A DNA stretch of 64,000 bases from Castellaniella sp. (GTDB taxonomy: Bacteria; Pseudomonadota; Gammaproteobacteria; Burkholderiales; Burkholderiaceae_B): contig JAHRWZ010000030.1 of assembly GCA_019104865.1 (NCBI GenBank), forward strand, positions 35,566 to 99,565. The letters run 5' to 3'. Position 1 is the first letter of the stretch. Each line of letters starts with the position of its first letter. Shown here piece by piece: positions 28,730 through 37,068 of this stretch. A model generated the notes under the pieces. That model searched no databases, was not told the DNA's origin, and saw only the letters and a program-made list of their open reading frames with translations. The position numbers and the translations under genes are program-made.

Positions 28730-29926
28730 ATGTCCTTGTCCGAATTCCGCGACCACTATCTGGTGCGCTTCTGGTCGCCCGTGCCCGCCCTGATGGCGCT
28801 GGGTGTCGCTTCCGCCTATTACTTTGCCATCACCCATACCTTCTGGGCCGTCACCGGCGAGTTCACCCGCTGGGGTGGCCACATCGCATCCTGGTTCGGC
28901 CTGCATCCCGAACAATGGACGTACTTCCGCCTGATCGGCCTGCAAGGCACACCCCTGACGCGCATCGACGGCGTCATGATCATCGGCATGCTGCTGGGCG
29001 CGCTGTGCACGACGCTATGGGCCAACAACTTTCAGCTGCGCCGCCCCATCAGCAAACGGCGTCTGGCCCAGGGCCTGATCGGCGGCATCATCGCCGGATT
29101 TGGCGCCCGCCTGGCCATGGGCTGTAATCTGGCCGCCTTCTTCACCGGCATCCCGATGTTCTCGCTGCATGCCTGGGCCTTCATGCTGGCCACGGTGGGT
29201 GGCGCCTGGATCGGCGTAAAGCTGTGCCTGCTGCCGTTTCTGCGCACCCCGCTGCGTGTCAAAGCGCAGGCCAGCCCGCTGTTCGCCGACCCGGCCGCGC
29301 TGCGGCGACGCGCCACCTTGCAGGGTCGTCTGGGCCTGGCCGTCGCGGCCCTGGCCATCGCCTTTGCCGCCTGGCGCTTCGAGGCATCGACCGTGCTGGG
29401 ACTGGCCGTGCTGTTCGGCCTGTTCTTCGGCGGCGTGATCGAACGCGCGCAGATCTGCTTCACCAGCGCCGCCCGCGACCTGTGGACCACCGGGCGTACG
29501 AAAATCGCCCACGGCATCCTGCTAGGCATGATCGTGGCGTGTTTCGGCACCTTTGGCGCCATCGCCCTGGGGGTCGCCCCCAAGATCTACTGGATGGGCC
29601 CCAATGCCATTCTGGGCGGTCTGCTGTTCGGTATCGGCATCGTGCTGGCCGGCGGCTGCGAAACCGGCTGGATGTACCGCGCCATGGAAGGGCAGATGCA
29701 CTTCTGGGTCGTGGGCCTGGGCAACGTCATCGGGGGCACGCTGCTGGCCTTCTGGTGGGACGACCTGGGCACCGCCCTGGCCACCCCCTACCCCAAGATC
29801 AACCTGCTGGACAGCCTGGGGCCGGTCCCGGGCCTGTTGATCAGCGTGGCCGGCCTGGTCCTGGCCCTGCTGCTGGTGTCCCTGAACGCCCGCCGTTTCA
29901 CCATTTCCCGGAGTTCCGCCGCATGA
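28730..29926 (+). CDS. YeeE/YedE family sulfur-compound transporter (YedE-like)
   Basis: A 398-residue inner-membrane protein with about ten hydrophobic segments in two DUF395-type repeats. Conserved Cys sites are seen in GGIIAGFGARLAMGCNLAAFFTGIPMFSLHAWAF, VIERAQICFTSAARDLW and IVLAGGCETGWMYRAMEGQ. In the structurally known family member TsuA, such Cys residues line a thiosulfate path. This longer form resembles E. coli YedE, linked in databases to sulfur or selenium traffic. It overlaps the TusA-like gene as ATGA, so the two form a transporter and sulfur-carrier pair. Confidence 0.88.
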   Translation: MSLSEFRDHYLVRFWSPVPALMALGVASAYYFAITHTFWAVTGEFTRWGGHIASWFGLHPEQWTYFRLIGLQGTPLTRIDGVMIIGMLLGALCTTLWANNFQLRRPISKRRLAQGLIGGIIAGFGARLAMGCNLAAFFTGIPMFSLHAWAFMLATVGGAWIGVKLCLLPFLRTPLRVKAQASPLFADPAALRRRATLQGRLGLAVAALAIAFAAWRFEASTVLGLAVLFGLFFGGVIERAQICFTSAARDLWTTGRTKIAHGILLGMIVACFGTFGAIALGVAPKIYWMGPNAILGGLLFGIGIVLAGGCETGWMYRAMEGQMHFWVVGLGNVIGGTLLAFWWDDLGTALATPYPKINLLDSLGPVPGLLISVAGLVLALLLVSLNARRFTISRSSAA

Positions 29927-30171
29927 CTGCGCAAACCCAACCCGATCTGTCCCTTGACCTGCGGGGTGAACACTGCCCCTACAACGCCATTGCCACGCTG
30001 GAAACCCTGGCCACCATGCAGGCCGGCCAGTTGCTGGAGGTCGTCACCGACTGCGCCCAGTCGCTGCACGGCATCCCGGAGGACACCCGCACCAAGGGCT
30101 ACGACTGCCTGGCGGTGGAACAGCACGGGCCGCTGTTCCGGTTCCTGATCCGGGTGCCGGCGCAGCGCTGA
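29923..30171 (+). CDS. TusA/YedF-like sulfur-carrier protein
   Basis: The 82-residue protein matches YedF/TusA: LSLDLRGEHCPYNAIATLETLATMQAGQLLEVVTDCAQSLHGIPEDTRTKGYDCLAVEQ. The persulfide-carrying Cys of the N-terminal CPxP motif is present, but the second Pro is replaced by Asn (CPYN). Its ATG overlaps the TGA of the YedE-like gene. It probably receives or hands over sulfur linked to the transporter; the exact partner is unknown. Confidence 0.88.
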   Translation: MTAQTQPDLSLDLRGEHCPYNAIATLETLATMQAGQLLEVVTDCAQSLHGIPEDTRTKGYDCLAVEQHGPLFRFLIRVPAQR

Positions 30172-31362
30172 TTACCGGCGCACCTGCGCCACCAGCGCAT
30201 CCAGCCAGGTGAGCATGGTGTCGATCTCGTCGGCCGAGACGTTCAGGGCCGGCATGAAGCGCAGCAGATTGGGGCGCGGGGCGTTCAGCAGCAGACCTTC
30301 GGGGGCGCGGTTGCGGGCTGCCTCGACCAGCGCCGGACCGTCGTCGCGGTCCATGACCAGCGCGCGCAGCAGACCCACACCGCGTTCGCCTTGCATGCCC
30401 CATTTGTCCGACAGGGCCATCAGCCCGGACGACAACTGCGCCGCGCGGGCGTTGACCGCGTCCAGGAAGCCGGGGGCCGTCAGCGCGTCGAACACCGCCA
30501 CGCCCACCGCCGTCATCAGCGGATTGCCGTTGTAGGTGCCGCCCTGGTCGCCGTGCTCGAAACAGCTGACCGCTTCGCGCGCGCACAGCGCCGACAGCGG
30601 TACGCCGCCGCCGATGCCCTTGCCCAGCGTCATGATGTCCGGCTCGATCCCCGCATGCTGATAGGCATACAGGCGGCCCGTGCGGCCCATGCCGGTCTGC
30701 ACCTCGTCCACGATCAGCAGCAGCCCCTGTTCACGCGTCAGGGTGCGCAGAGCCTGCAGGAATTCGCGCGTGGCCGGGACCACGCCGGCCTCGCCCTGGA
30801 CGGGTTCCAGCATCACGGCGACCGTCTGGTCGTCAATCAGTGCACGCACGGATTCCAGATCGTTGAGTTCAGCCTTCGGGAAGCCATCGACCTGCGGCGC
30901 GAATTTGCGGTCCCAGCCGGCCTTGCCGGACGCCGACATCGTCGCCAGCGTGCGGCCATGGAAACTGTGATCGAAAGTGATGATCTTGTAGGCGCCCTTG
31001 CGGTGCAGCTGGCCCCATTTGCGGGCGAGCTTGATCGCGCCCTCGTTGGCCTCCGCGCCACTGTTGGCGAAGAACACCCGGTCAAAGCATGAGGACTCGA
31101 CAATACGACGGGCCAGGTCGATGGACGGCTGGTTATAGAACGCGGGCGACGGGTTGATCAGCGCGTGGGACTGACGCGCCAAGGCATCGATCATGGGGGC
31201 CGGATTATGGCCCAGGCAATTGACCGCCCACCCCTGGATGAAATCCAGATATCGCTTGCCGGTATTGTCCTGCAGCCAGGAGCCCTGGCCGCCGACGAAC
31301 ACCAGTTCAGGGCGCGAAGTAATTTCCATCAAGGCATTGAGCCCTGCACGATCGATGGTCAT
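30172..31362 (-). CDS. argD: Acetylornithine/succinyldiaminopimelate-type aminotransferase
   Basis: A 396-residue class III PLP aminotransferase. The family signature is clear: [105 protein letters not shown] (with the PLP Lys) and [14 protein letters not shown]. ArgD converts N-acetylglutamate semialdehyde to N-acetylornithine in arginine synthesis. Close relatives act on ornithine or GABA, so the symbol is probable rather than certain. It directly abuts the YedF-like gene, convergent with no gap. Confidence 0.85.
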   Translation of the reverse strand: MTIDRAGLNALMEITSRPELVFVGGQGSWLQDNTGKRYLDFIQGWAVNCLGHNPAPMIDALARQSHALINPSPAFYNQPSIDLARRIVESSCFDRVFFANSGAEANEGAIKLARKWGQLHRKGAYKIITFDHSFHGRTLATMSASGKAGWDRKFAPQVDGFPKAELNDLESVRALIDDQTVAVMLEPVQGEAGVVPATREFLQALRTLTREQGLLLIVDEVQTGMGRTGRLYAYQHAGIEPDIMTLGKGIGGGVPLSALCAREAVSCFEHGDQGGTYNGNPLMTAVGVAVFDALTAPGFLDAVNARAAQLSSGLMALSDKWGMQGERGVGLLRALVMDRDDGPALVEAARNRAPEGLLLNAPRPNLLRFMPALNVSADEIDTMLTWLDALVAQVRR

Positions 31363-31415
31363 GGGTACCTATTCCAGAAAGAAACCTGACGCTGCAGCGT
31401 CGCCAAACGCTTATT

Positions 31416-32309
31416 TTAAGTCCGTTGCAGACGTTGCCGAAGACCCGCGGCCCACCGGGCGCCAAACAGGTTCACCATCAGTCCGATCAATACCACAGCG
31501 CCGCCCAGCCACTGCCACAGGCCCAGACGCTCGCCCAGAATCCAGTCGGCGCACAGCAGCCCGACCACCGGGATCAGCAGGCTGAGCGGCGCCACGCGGG
31601 CCACCGGATGGCGCGCCAGCAGCCGCCCCCACAACACATAGCCCACCAGGGTGGCAACCCCCGACAGATAAAACACCACCCCCACCCCGCGCCAGCTGAA
31701 ATGCACCAGGCTATCGACGATGCGGTCGGGCCCTTCGAACGCGGCCGACAGCAGCAGAAACGGGATCGGAGGCAGCAACGCCCCCCACACCACCATCGAC
31801 AGCATGCGCACCTGGCCCGCGCGCTTCAACACGATATTGCCGCCAGCCCAGCTGAAGGCCGCCAGCAGCGTCAGCAGGAAACCCACCAGCGGTACGGCGG
31901 TCGAGTCCGCCCCCGCATCCAGCATGACCAGCCCGACAACGGCCAAGCCCATGCCCAGCACGTGATGCGCGCGGATGGCCTCATGCAGCACCAGGGCGGC
32001 GATGGCCACCGTGAAGAACGCCTGAGCCTGCAGGACCAGCGAAGCCAGGCCCGCCGGCATGCCCAGATAGATCGCCAGGAACAGGAAGACGAACTGCCCC
32101 AGGCAGATGGTCGCTCCATAAGCCACGACATGCCGCCAGTGCACCGCCGGCCGTGGTACGAAGAAGATCGCCGGGAAGGCGACGAAAAAAAACCGCAGCG
32201 CCCCCAGCAGCATGGGAGGAAACTCGTCGATGCCGAACTTGATGACGACGAAGTTGGCGCCCCAGACCACGATGACGATCATGGCGGCCAGGACATCTTT
32301 CAAAGGCAT
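31416..32309 (-). CDS. EamA family exporter
   Basis: A 297-residue membrane protein with two EamA repeats and about ten hydrophobic segments. MPLKDVLAAMIVIVVWGANFVVIKFGIDEFPPMLLGALRFFFVAFP and LAIYLGMPAGLASLVLQAQAFFTVAIAALVLHE closely recall the E. coli cysteine/O-acetylserine exporter EamA, by recollection and not by alignment. It lies upstream of argD on the same strand. Export of an amino acid or thiol metabolite is plausible but unproven. Confidence 0.85.
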   Translation of the reverse strand: MPLKDVLAAMIVIVVWGANFVVIKFGIDEFPPMLLGALRFFFVAFPAIFFVPRPAVHWRHVVAYGATICLGQFVFLFLAIYLGMPAGLASLVLQAQAFFTVAIAALVLHEAIRAHHVLGMGLAVVGLVMLDAGADSTAVPLVGFLLTLLAAFSWAGGNIVLKRAGQVRMLSMVVWGALLPPIPFLLLSAAFEGPDRIVDSLVHFSWRGVGVVFYLSGVATLVGYVLWGRLLARHPVARVAPLSLLIPVVGLLCADWILGERLGLWQWLGGAVVLIGLMVNLFGARWAAGLRQRLQRT

Positions 32310-32455
32310 GGAGTGTCTCGCTTTGCGCGTGTGTGGTGAGTGTGCGGCAATCCCGTCATGCTACGGTATTTTCCCGGTCTGCCGAGTCGAGATCCTCTCG
32401 TGGTGCCACGTGTCGGCATAGAATGGGCGCTTCGCCGTCCAGCCCACCCACCACC

Positions 32456-33328
32456 ATGCGCCTGGCCATCCACAGCATCTACAGCTATCCCGTCAAATCC
32501 TGCGCCGGCATCCGCCACGACCGGGTCCGTGTCTCGGGATCGGGCCTGGAACACGACCGCCAGTGGGTCATTGTCGATGCGCAGGGGATCTTCATGACCC
32601 AGCGCCAGCACCCCCGCATGGTGCTGATTCAACCCGACCCCCAGGCCAATGGCCTGTGGCTGCGGGCGCCCGGACAGTCCGACTGCTTCGTCCCGATCAC
32701 CGGTACGGAGCTTTCCCCCGTTCCCGTCACGATCTTCAGCGCCGACACCCTGGGCGCCGATCAGGGCGACGAGGCTGCCCGGTGGCTCAGCGGCTTCCTG
32801 GGGATTGCCTGCCGGCTGCTGCGCGTCCACCCCCAGGCCCACCGCCTGGCCAGCATGCGGCACGTCACCCAGTGGATCCAGACGCACCCCGACTGGCCAC
32901 AGTCCTTCCTGCCGGTGGACCGCCATGCCTTTGCGTTTGCGGACGGTTTCCCATTTCTGGTCGCCAACCAGCACTCCCTGGAACAGCTGAACGGCCAGCT
33001 GCAAGAGGATGGCCACACCCCTGTGGACATGATCCGTTTTCGGCCCAACATTGTGCTGCAGGGGCTGGAACCCTACGACGAGGACCACCTGGCGGGATTC
33101 CGGACCGGCGATCTGGGGTTTGCCTTCGTCAAGCCCTGCGCCCGCTGCCCGATTCCCAATGTCGACCCGCTGACGGGCCGGACCGCTCCCGAGCCAGGCC
33201 GCACGCTGGCCCGCCACCGCCAGTTCGAGCAGGGAGTCCTGTTCGGCGTAAACGCCATTGCGGCGCTGCCCGATGGCGAGCAGTGGCTCAGCGTAGGTGA
33301 CACCATCGAGCCTGAATTCGATTTCTGA
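32456..33328 (+). CDS. MOSC domain protein (mARC/YcbX-like, no ferredoxin domain)
   Basis: A 290-residue protein with an N-terminal MOSC beta-barrel (LAIHSIYSYPVKSCAGIRHDRVRVSGSGLEHDRQWVIVDAQGIFMTQRQHPRMVLI) and a C-terminal MOSC domain (FADGFPFLVANQHSLEQLN, MIRFRPNIVLQG, FVKPCARCPIPNVDPLTG). The Cys in the last segment is the conserved molybdenum-cofactor ligand region. Relatives reduce N-hydroxylated compounds with electrons from partner proteins. The C-terminal ferredoxin domain of E. coli YcbX is absent. ATG 32456 is used. Confidence 0.88.
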   Translation: MRLAIHSIYSYPVKSCAGIRHDRVRVSGSGLEHDRQWVIVDAQGIFMTQRQHPRMVLIQPDPQANGLWLRAPGQSDCFVPITGTELSPVPVTIFSADTLGADQGDEAARWLSGFLGIACRLLRVHPQAHRLASMRHVTQWIQTHPDWPQSFLPVDRHAFAFADGFPFLVANQHSLEQLNGQLQEDGHTPVDMIRFRPNIVLQGLEPYDEDHLAGFRTGDLGFAFVKPCARCPIPNVDPLTGRTAPEPGRTLARHRQFEQGVLFGVNAIAALPDGEQWLSVGDTIEPEFDF

Positions 33329-33338
33329 CACCGGACGA

Positions 33339-34154
33339 TCAGATGACTTCATCGGCCCCCAGCAGCCGGGAAAGTCGGGCGCAGATATCGGCCTGAGTCT
33401 GACGCACCACGTCCATCGAAGGCGCGGCCGCGGCGTCGATGCGCGCAATGTACGGCACGTTGACCGCCGCGACGACCTGGTGATTGAGCCCATGCACGGG
33501 AAAGGCGATGTTCGTCACGCCCTGAATCTGCTTGCTGGGCATCAGCGAACACCCGGCCTGACGGACCTCGGCCAGCATCGAAAACAGATGCCCCGGGTCA
33601 ATGTCGAGTTCGCCTTCGACCTTGATATGGTTGCGCAGCATGCGCGCCCGGCCGATCTCATCCTGGTACGCCAGCAGGATATGCCCTGACGAGGTGTCCG
33701 TCAGACCCATGAACGCGCCGGTCTTCAGGCCAAAGGACCAGCGCTCGGGGCTATCGACCTGGGCGATGACCACACTGCGGCCCTGTTCGTATACCGCCAG
33801 ATGGCACGATTGCCGCGCCCGTTCGGCCAGCTCGTTGAGCAACGGCAATGCCGTCCGCACCAGACGCTTGATCGGCGGCTGGCGGTGTGCCAGGCGGAAC
33901 ATCTTCAGGGTCAGTGTGTAGCGGTCATTGTCATCGACCTGGATGTATTCGCGCCGATGCAGGGCCACCACCATGCGGAAGATCTGGCTGACACTACGAT
34001 TCAGCGCATCGGCCAGCTGCTTGAGCGTGCAGCCGTCCGGCGAGTCGCTGAGGACTTCGAGGATGTCGAGCCCCTTGTCGAGGGCAGGTGCGTTATAGCG
34101 CACGGTTTCCCGGGAATCGAGCCTGCTTTCCGAAGAGGTCGTGGGATCGCTCAT
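33339..34154 (-). CDS. IclR family transcriptional regulator
   Basis: A ~271-residue regulator. The winged HTH lies near residues 20-85 (PALDKGLDILEVLSDSPDGCTLKQLADALNRSVSQIFRMVVALHRREYIQ). The IclR effector domain follows (SCHLAVYEQGRSVVIAQVDSPERWSFGLKTGAFMGLTDTSSGHILLAY; INIAFPVHGLNHQVVAAVNVPYI). It is divergent from the SDR-FAH-binding protein operon across an AT-rich gap that holds palindromes, so it is the likely local regulator of sugar-acid breakdown. ATG 34154 is preferred; an upstream TTG at 34166 is in frame. Confidence 0.92.
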   Translation of the reverse strand: MSDPTTSSESRLDSRETVRYNAPALDKGLDILEVLSDSPDGCTLKQLADALNRSVSQIFRMVVALHRREYIQVDDNDRYTLTLKMFRLAHRQPPIKRLVRTALPLLNELAERARQSCHLAVYEQGRSVVIAQVDSPERWSFGLKTGAFMGLTDTSSGHILLAYQDEIGRARMLRNHIKVEGELDIDPGHLFSMLAEVRQAGCSLMPSKQIQGVTNIAFPVHGLNHQVVAAVNVPYIARIDAAAAPSMDVVRQTQADICARLSRLLGADEVI

Positions 34155-34456
34155 GGATTTTTGCAACCGTAAAAACGAATCGGGTAAAGCGATTTTAATT
34201 TCTTTTGTGAAATTCTACATTCATATAAGAAATGATATTGACTTCATCAAGCGTATTTTTACAAAATTCAGGGTAAATACTGAGTTTTATATTCAGTACA
34301 TCCCTTTGTTTTCATTAAGATTCATCAGTATCATCCCACTCATATCAAATGAGAAATTAATTTTCATATAAGGAATTCAGCAGTTCTCCTGGCCGGTCAG
34401 CAGGTCAATTGCCCTATCGAAACCCCTCTGTCCGGGTCACACAAGGAGTCAGCACC
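34155..34456. promoter_or_regulatory. AT-rich divergent regulatory region (iclR / SDR operon)
   Basis: This 302-bp gene-free stretch is strikingly AT-rich between 34172 and 34380, against a GC-rich background. It contains TACTGA-N9-TCAGTA (34278-34298), CTCAT-N5-ATGAG (34339-34353), and a direct repeat TTCATATAAG at 34220-34229 and 34363-34372. A plausible plus-strand promoter is TTGACT (34238-34243) with TACAAA (34260-34265), which would place the 21-bp palindrome just after the start of transcription, a typical repressor position. Which regulator binds is inference. Confidence 0.6.
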
Positions 34457-35203
34457 ATGGCTGGTCGTCTTTCTGGCAAAGTCGCCCTGGTTACCGCCGC
34501 CGGCAATGGCATCGGCAAGGCCACCGCGCAGCAGTTCCAGCGCGAGGGCGCGCGGGTCATCGCCACCGACATCGATGAAGCGGCATTGCGTACCCTTTCG
34601 GCCTGCGAGATCCGAAAACTCGACGTCACGAACCCGGCGGCCATCGCCGCGCTGGTGGCCGACGTTGGCCCCGTCGACGTGCTGTTCAATTGCGCCGGCT
34701 ACGTCGACAGCGGATCCATCCTCGAATGCAGCCGCCAGGCCTGGGATTTCTCGCTCGGGCTGAACGTCACGTCCATGTACGAAATGTGCCGCGCCGTGCT
34801 GCCGGGCATGCTGGACAAGGGCGCGGGATCGATCGTCAACGTGTCGTCGGTCGCCTCCAGCATCAAGGGCGTTCCCAACCGCTTCGTCTACGGCACGACC
34901 AAGGCGGCGGTCATCGGCCTGAGCAAGGCCATCGCAGCCGACTTCGTCGGCCGCGGCATCCGCTGCAACGCCATCTGCCCCGGCACCGTCGAGTCGCCTT
35001 CGCTGCGCGACCGCATGCAGACGCAGGCCCAGGCACAGGCCGCCTCCATCGACCAGGTGCGCGGCACCTTCGTCGCCCGCCAGCCCATCGGCCGCCTGGG
35101 CACCCCAGAGGAAATCGCCGCGCTGGCCGTCTATCTGGCCAGCGAGGAATCCAGCTACACGACCGGCACCGTCAATATCATCGACGGCGGCTGGACCAAC
35201 TGA
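34457..35203 (+). CDS. SDR oxidoreductase, probable 2-keto-3-deoxy-L-fuconate dehydrogenase
   Basis: A 248-residue short-chain dehydrogenase. The cofactor motif is TAAGNGIG (residues 13-20), NCAG is at 78-81, and the catalytic Ser lies near 130, Tyr145 and Lys149 in VYGTTKAAV. The C-terminal GTPEEIAALAVYLASEESSYTTGTVNIIDGG is typical. Linkage to an FAH-family hydrolase and an L-fuconate-dehydratase-like enzyme matches the known non-phosphorylating L-fucose route of Xanthomonas, where this step makes 2,4-diketo-3-deoxy-L-fuconate. The substrate is inferred from context. ATG 34457 has AAGGAG upstream. Confidence 0.85.
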   Translation: MAGRLSGKVALVTAAGNGIGKATAQQFQREGARVIATDIDEAALRTLSACEIRKLDVTNPAAIAALVADVGPVDVLFNCAGYVDSGSILECSRQAWDFSLGLNVTSMYEMCRAVLPGMLDKGAGSIVNVSSVASSIKGVPNRFVYGTTKAAVIGLSKAIAADFVGRGIRCNAICPGTVESPSLRDRMQTQAQAQAASIDQVRGTFVARQPIGRLGTPEEIAALAVYLASEESSYTTGTVNIIDGGWTN

Positions 35204-35227
35204 CACCCATCGTCCAGGAGAACACAC

Positions 35228-36085
35228 ATGAAACTATTGCGCTATGGCACCGTGGGCCAGGAAAAACCGGCGCTGATCGATGCTCAGGGCCATGTCCGCG
35301 ATCTGTCCTCCGTAATCGACGACATCACGGCGGAATCCCTGCGGCCCGCCATGCTGGCCGCGCTGCGCTCGGTCGATCCACAATCGCTGCCCGTGGTCGA
35401 GGCGCCCGGTCGCATCGGCGTGCCCTTGCGCAATCCGGGCAAGTTCCTCTGCGTCGGCCTGAATTACAGCGACCACGCCGCCGAAACCGGCGCGGAAGTC
35501 CCTGCGGAACCGATCCTGTTCAACAAGTGGTCGCGTCCCTCGGGCGCCAATGACCCCATCGTCCTGCCGCAAGGCTCCGTCAAGACCGACTGGGAAGTCG
35601 AACTGGGCGTCATCATCGGCAGCAAGGCCCGCTATGTGTCCAAGGCGGATGCCCTGTCGCACGTAGCCGGCTACTGCGTCATCAATGACGTGTCCGAACG
35701 CGAATACCAGCTCGAGCGCGGGGGCACCTGGGACAAAGGCAAGGGCTGCGACACCTTCGGTCCCATCGGCCCCTGGCTGGTGACCGCCGACGAAATCGCC
35801 GACCCGCAGAATCTGCCCATGTGGCTGGAAGTCAACGGCAAGCGCTACCAGAACGGCAACAGCAAAACCATGATTTTCGACGTGGCCACACTGGTGCATT
35901 ACATCAGCCGCTTCACCACACTGTATCCGGGTGACGTCATTTCCACGGGCACGCCCCCGGGCGTCGGGCTCGGCCAGAAACCGCCGGTCTATCTCAAGCA
36001 AGGCGATACGGTCCGGCTGGGCATCGAAGGGCTGGGCGAACAGCGCCAGCAGGTGCTGTCCTGGGATGCCACGCTGCTCGACTGA
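35228..36085 (+). CDS. FAH-family hydrolase, probable 2,4-diketo-3-deoxy-L-fuconate hydrolase
   Basis: A 285-residue fumarylacetoacetate-hydrolase-family enzyme. The core motifs are KFLCVGLNYSDHAAETGAEVPAEPILFNKW, DWEVELGVIIG (metal-binding Glu residues), INDVSEREYQ, KGCDTFGPIGPWLVT and VISTGTPPGVGLGQKPPVYL. It starts 24 bp after the SDR gene. In the L-fucose and L-rhamnose diketo-hydrolase routes this protein splits the diketo acid into pyruvate and L-lactate. Older annotation often calls such proteins ureidoglycolate lyase; the context here favours the sugar-acid role. Confidence 0.85.
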   Translation: MKLLRYGTVGQEKPALIDAQGHVRDLSSVIDDITAESLRPAMLAALRSVDPQSLPVVEAPGRIGVPLRNPGKFLCVGLNYSDHAAETGAEVPAEPILFNKWSRPSGANDPIVLPQGSVKTDWEVELGVIIGSKARYVSKADALSHVAGYCVINDVSEREYQLERGGTWDKGKGCDTFGPIGPWLVTADEIADPQNLPMWLEVNGKRYQNGNSKTMIFDVATLVHYISRFTTLYPGDVISTGTPPGVGLGQKPPVYLKQGDTVRLGIEGLGEQRQQVLSWDATLLD

Positions 36086-36143
36086 GCACCAAGCAGGCCA
36101 GCCGATCCTGCGCTGGCCCGACAATCACTAGGAGGAGACATCC

Positions 36144-36965
36144 ATGCAAGGACTCATCGCGTCAAAGTTTCTGAGAAAACTGCTCGTCCCGGTTCTGGGT
36201 ACGCTGCTGGCGGCGTCGGCGGGCTCGGCCGTCGCCACCGACAATTACTGGCAGCAGGTGAAGGATCGCGGCACCCTCAAGGTGGGCGTGCTGGTCGACT
36301 GGCCGCCCTACGCGGCGGTCGACGCCAAGAACCAGCCCAGCGGCTACGACGGCGGGGTGGCCCAGTTGCTGGCCGACCACTATGGCCTGAAACTGGAATA
36401 CGTCGTCATGACGGGCCCCAACCGCATTCCGTTCCTGCTGACCGACAAGGCCGACGTGCTCGTCGCTTCCCTGGCGATCACCCCGGAACGTGAAAAGCAG
36501 GTCCAGTTCTCCCGCCCCTACTCGGCGGCCAGCATGGTCCTGCTGGGACCCGCCGACGTGAAGATCTCGACGCCCGCCGATTTCCCCAAGTACAAGATCG
36601 GCGTCCCCCGCGCCAGCACGACCGATCTCGGCGTGACCAAAGTGGCCCCCGAGGGAACCAAGCTGCACCGGTTCGATGATGACGCCTCCGCCCTGCAGGC
36701 CATGCTGGTCGGCCAGATTGATGCCGTGGGCACCTCGTCGGTGATCGCGGCCGACGTGCAGAAGCGCTATCCGGGCAAATACAAGGTGCTGTACGTCATC
36801 AACGAGCAGCTGATGGCGATCGCCATGCGCAAGGACCGCCCCGAACTGCTGAAGGCCATGAACGACTTCATCGCGGCCGACCTGGCCAATGGCAAGCTGA
36901 ACACCCTGTTCGAGCAGTGGCTCAAGAAGCCCCTGCCCCAATCGGTCACCCAGTCCGGCCAATAA
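36144..36965 (+). CDS. Polar-amino-acid-type ABC solute-binding protein 1
   Basis: A 273-residue periplasmic binding protein with an N-terminal signal peptide ending near VATD (about residues 1-31). SBP family 3 features are GTLKVGVLVDWPPYAAVDAKNQPSGYDGGVAQLLA, SLAITPEREKQVQFSRPYS (ligand-carboxylate Arg116 retained) and IDAVGTSSVIAAD. The Asp that binds the amino group in HisJ/GlnH-type proteins appears replaced by Ser198 or Thr197. It ends the SDR-FAH operon and is a paralogue of the binding protein at 38369: both contain NRIPFLLTDKADV. It has no permease of its own nearby and probably uses the permeases at 40.0-41.4 kb. Confidence 0.9.
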   Translation: MQGLIASKFLRKLLVPVLGTLLAASAGSAVATDNYWQQVKDRGTLKVGVLVDWPPYAAVDAKNQPSGYDGGVAQLLADHYGLKLEYVVMTGPNRIPFLLTDKADVLVASLAITPEREKQVQFSRPYSAASMVLLGPADVKISTPADFPKYKIGVPRASTTDLGVTKVAPEGTKLHRFDDDASALQAMLVGQIDAVGTSSVIAADVQKRYPGKYKVLYVINEQLMAIAMRKDRPELLKAMNDFIAADLANGKLNTLFEQWLKKPLPQSVTQSGQ

Positions 36966-36987
36966 GCCCGCGCCGCGGCGCATGGAT

Positions 36988-37051
36988 GCCCGCCGCATGG
37001 CGGGCCGGATCCGCGGCCCCTCCCGGCACCCCAAGGCTGGGAGGGGCCGCG
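36988..37051. terminator. Two stem-loops between convergent operons
   Basis: GCCCGCC-GCAT-GGCGGGC (36988-37005) is followed by a perfect 13-bp stem (37012-37024 with 37039-37051). No T-tract is present. The position between the convergent binding protein and fuconate dehydratase genes suggests a bidirectional stop or 3'-end stabiliser. Confidence 0.6.
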
Positions 37052-37068
37052 AAGGGATCCTGAATCAA

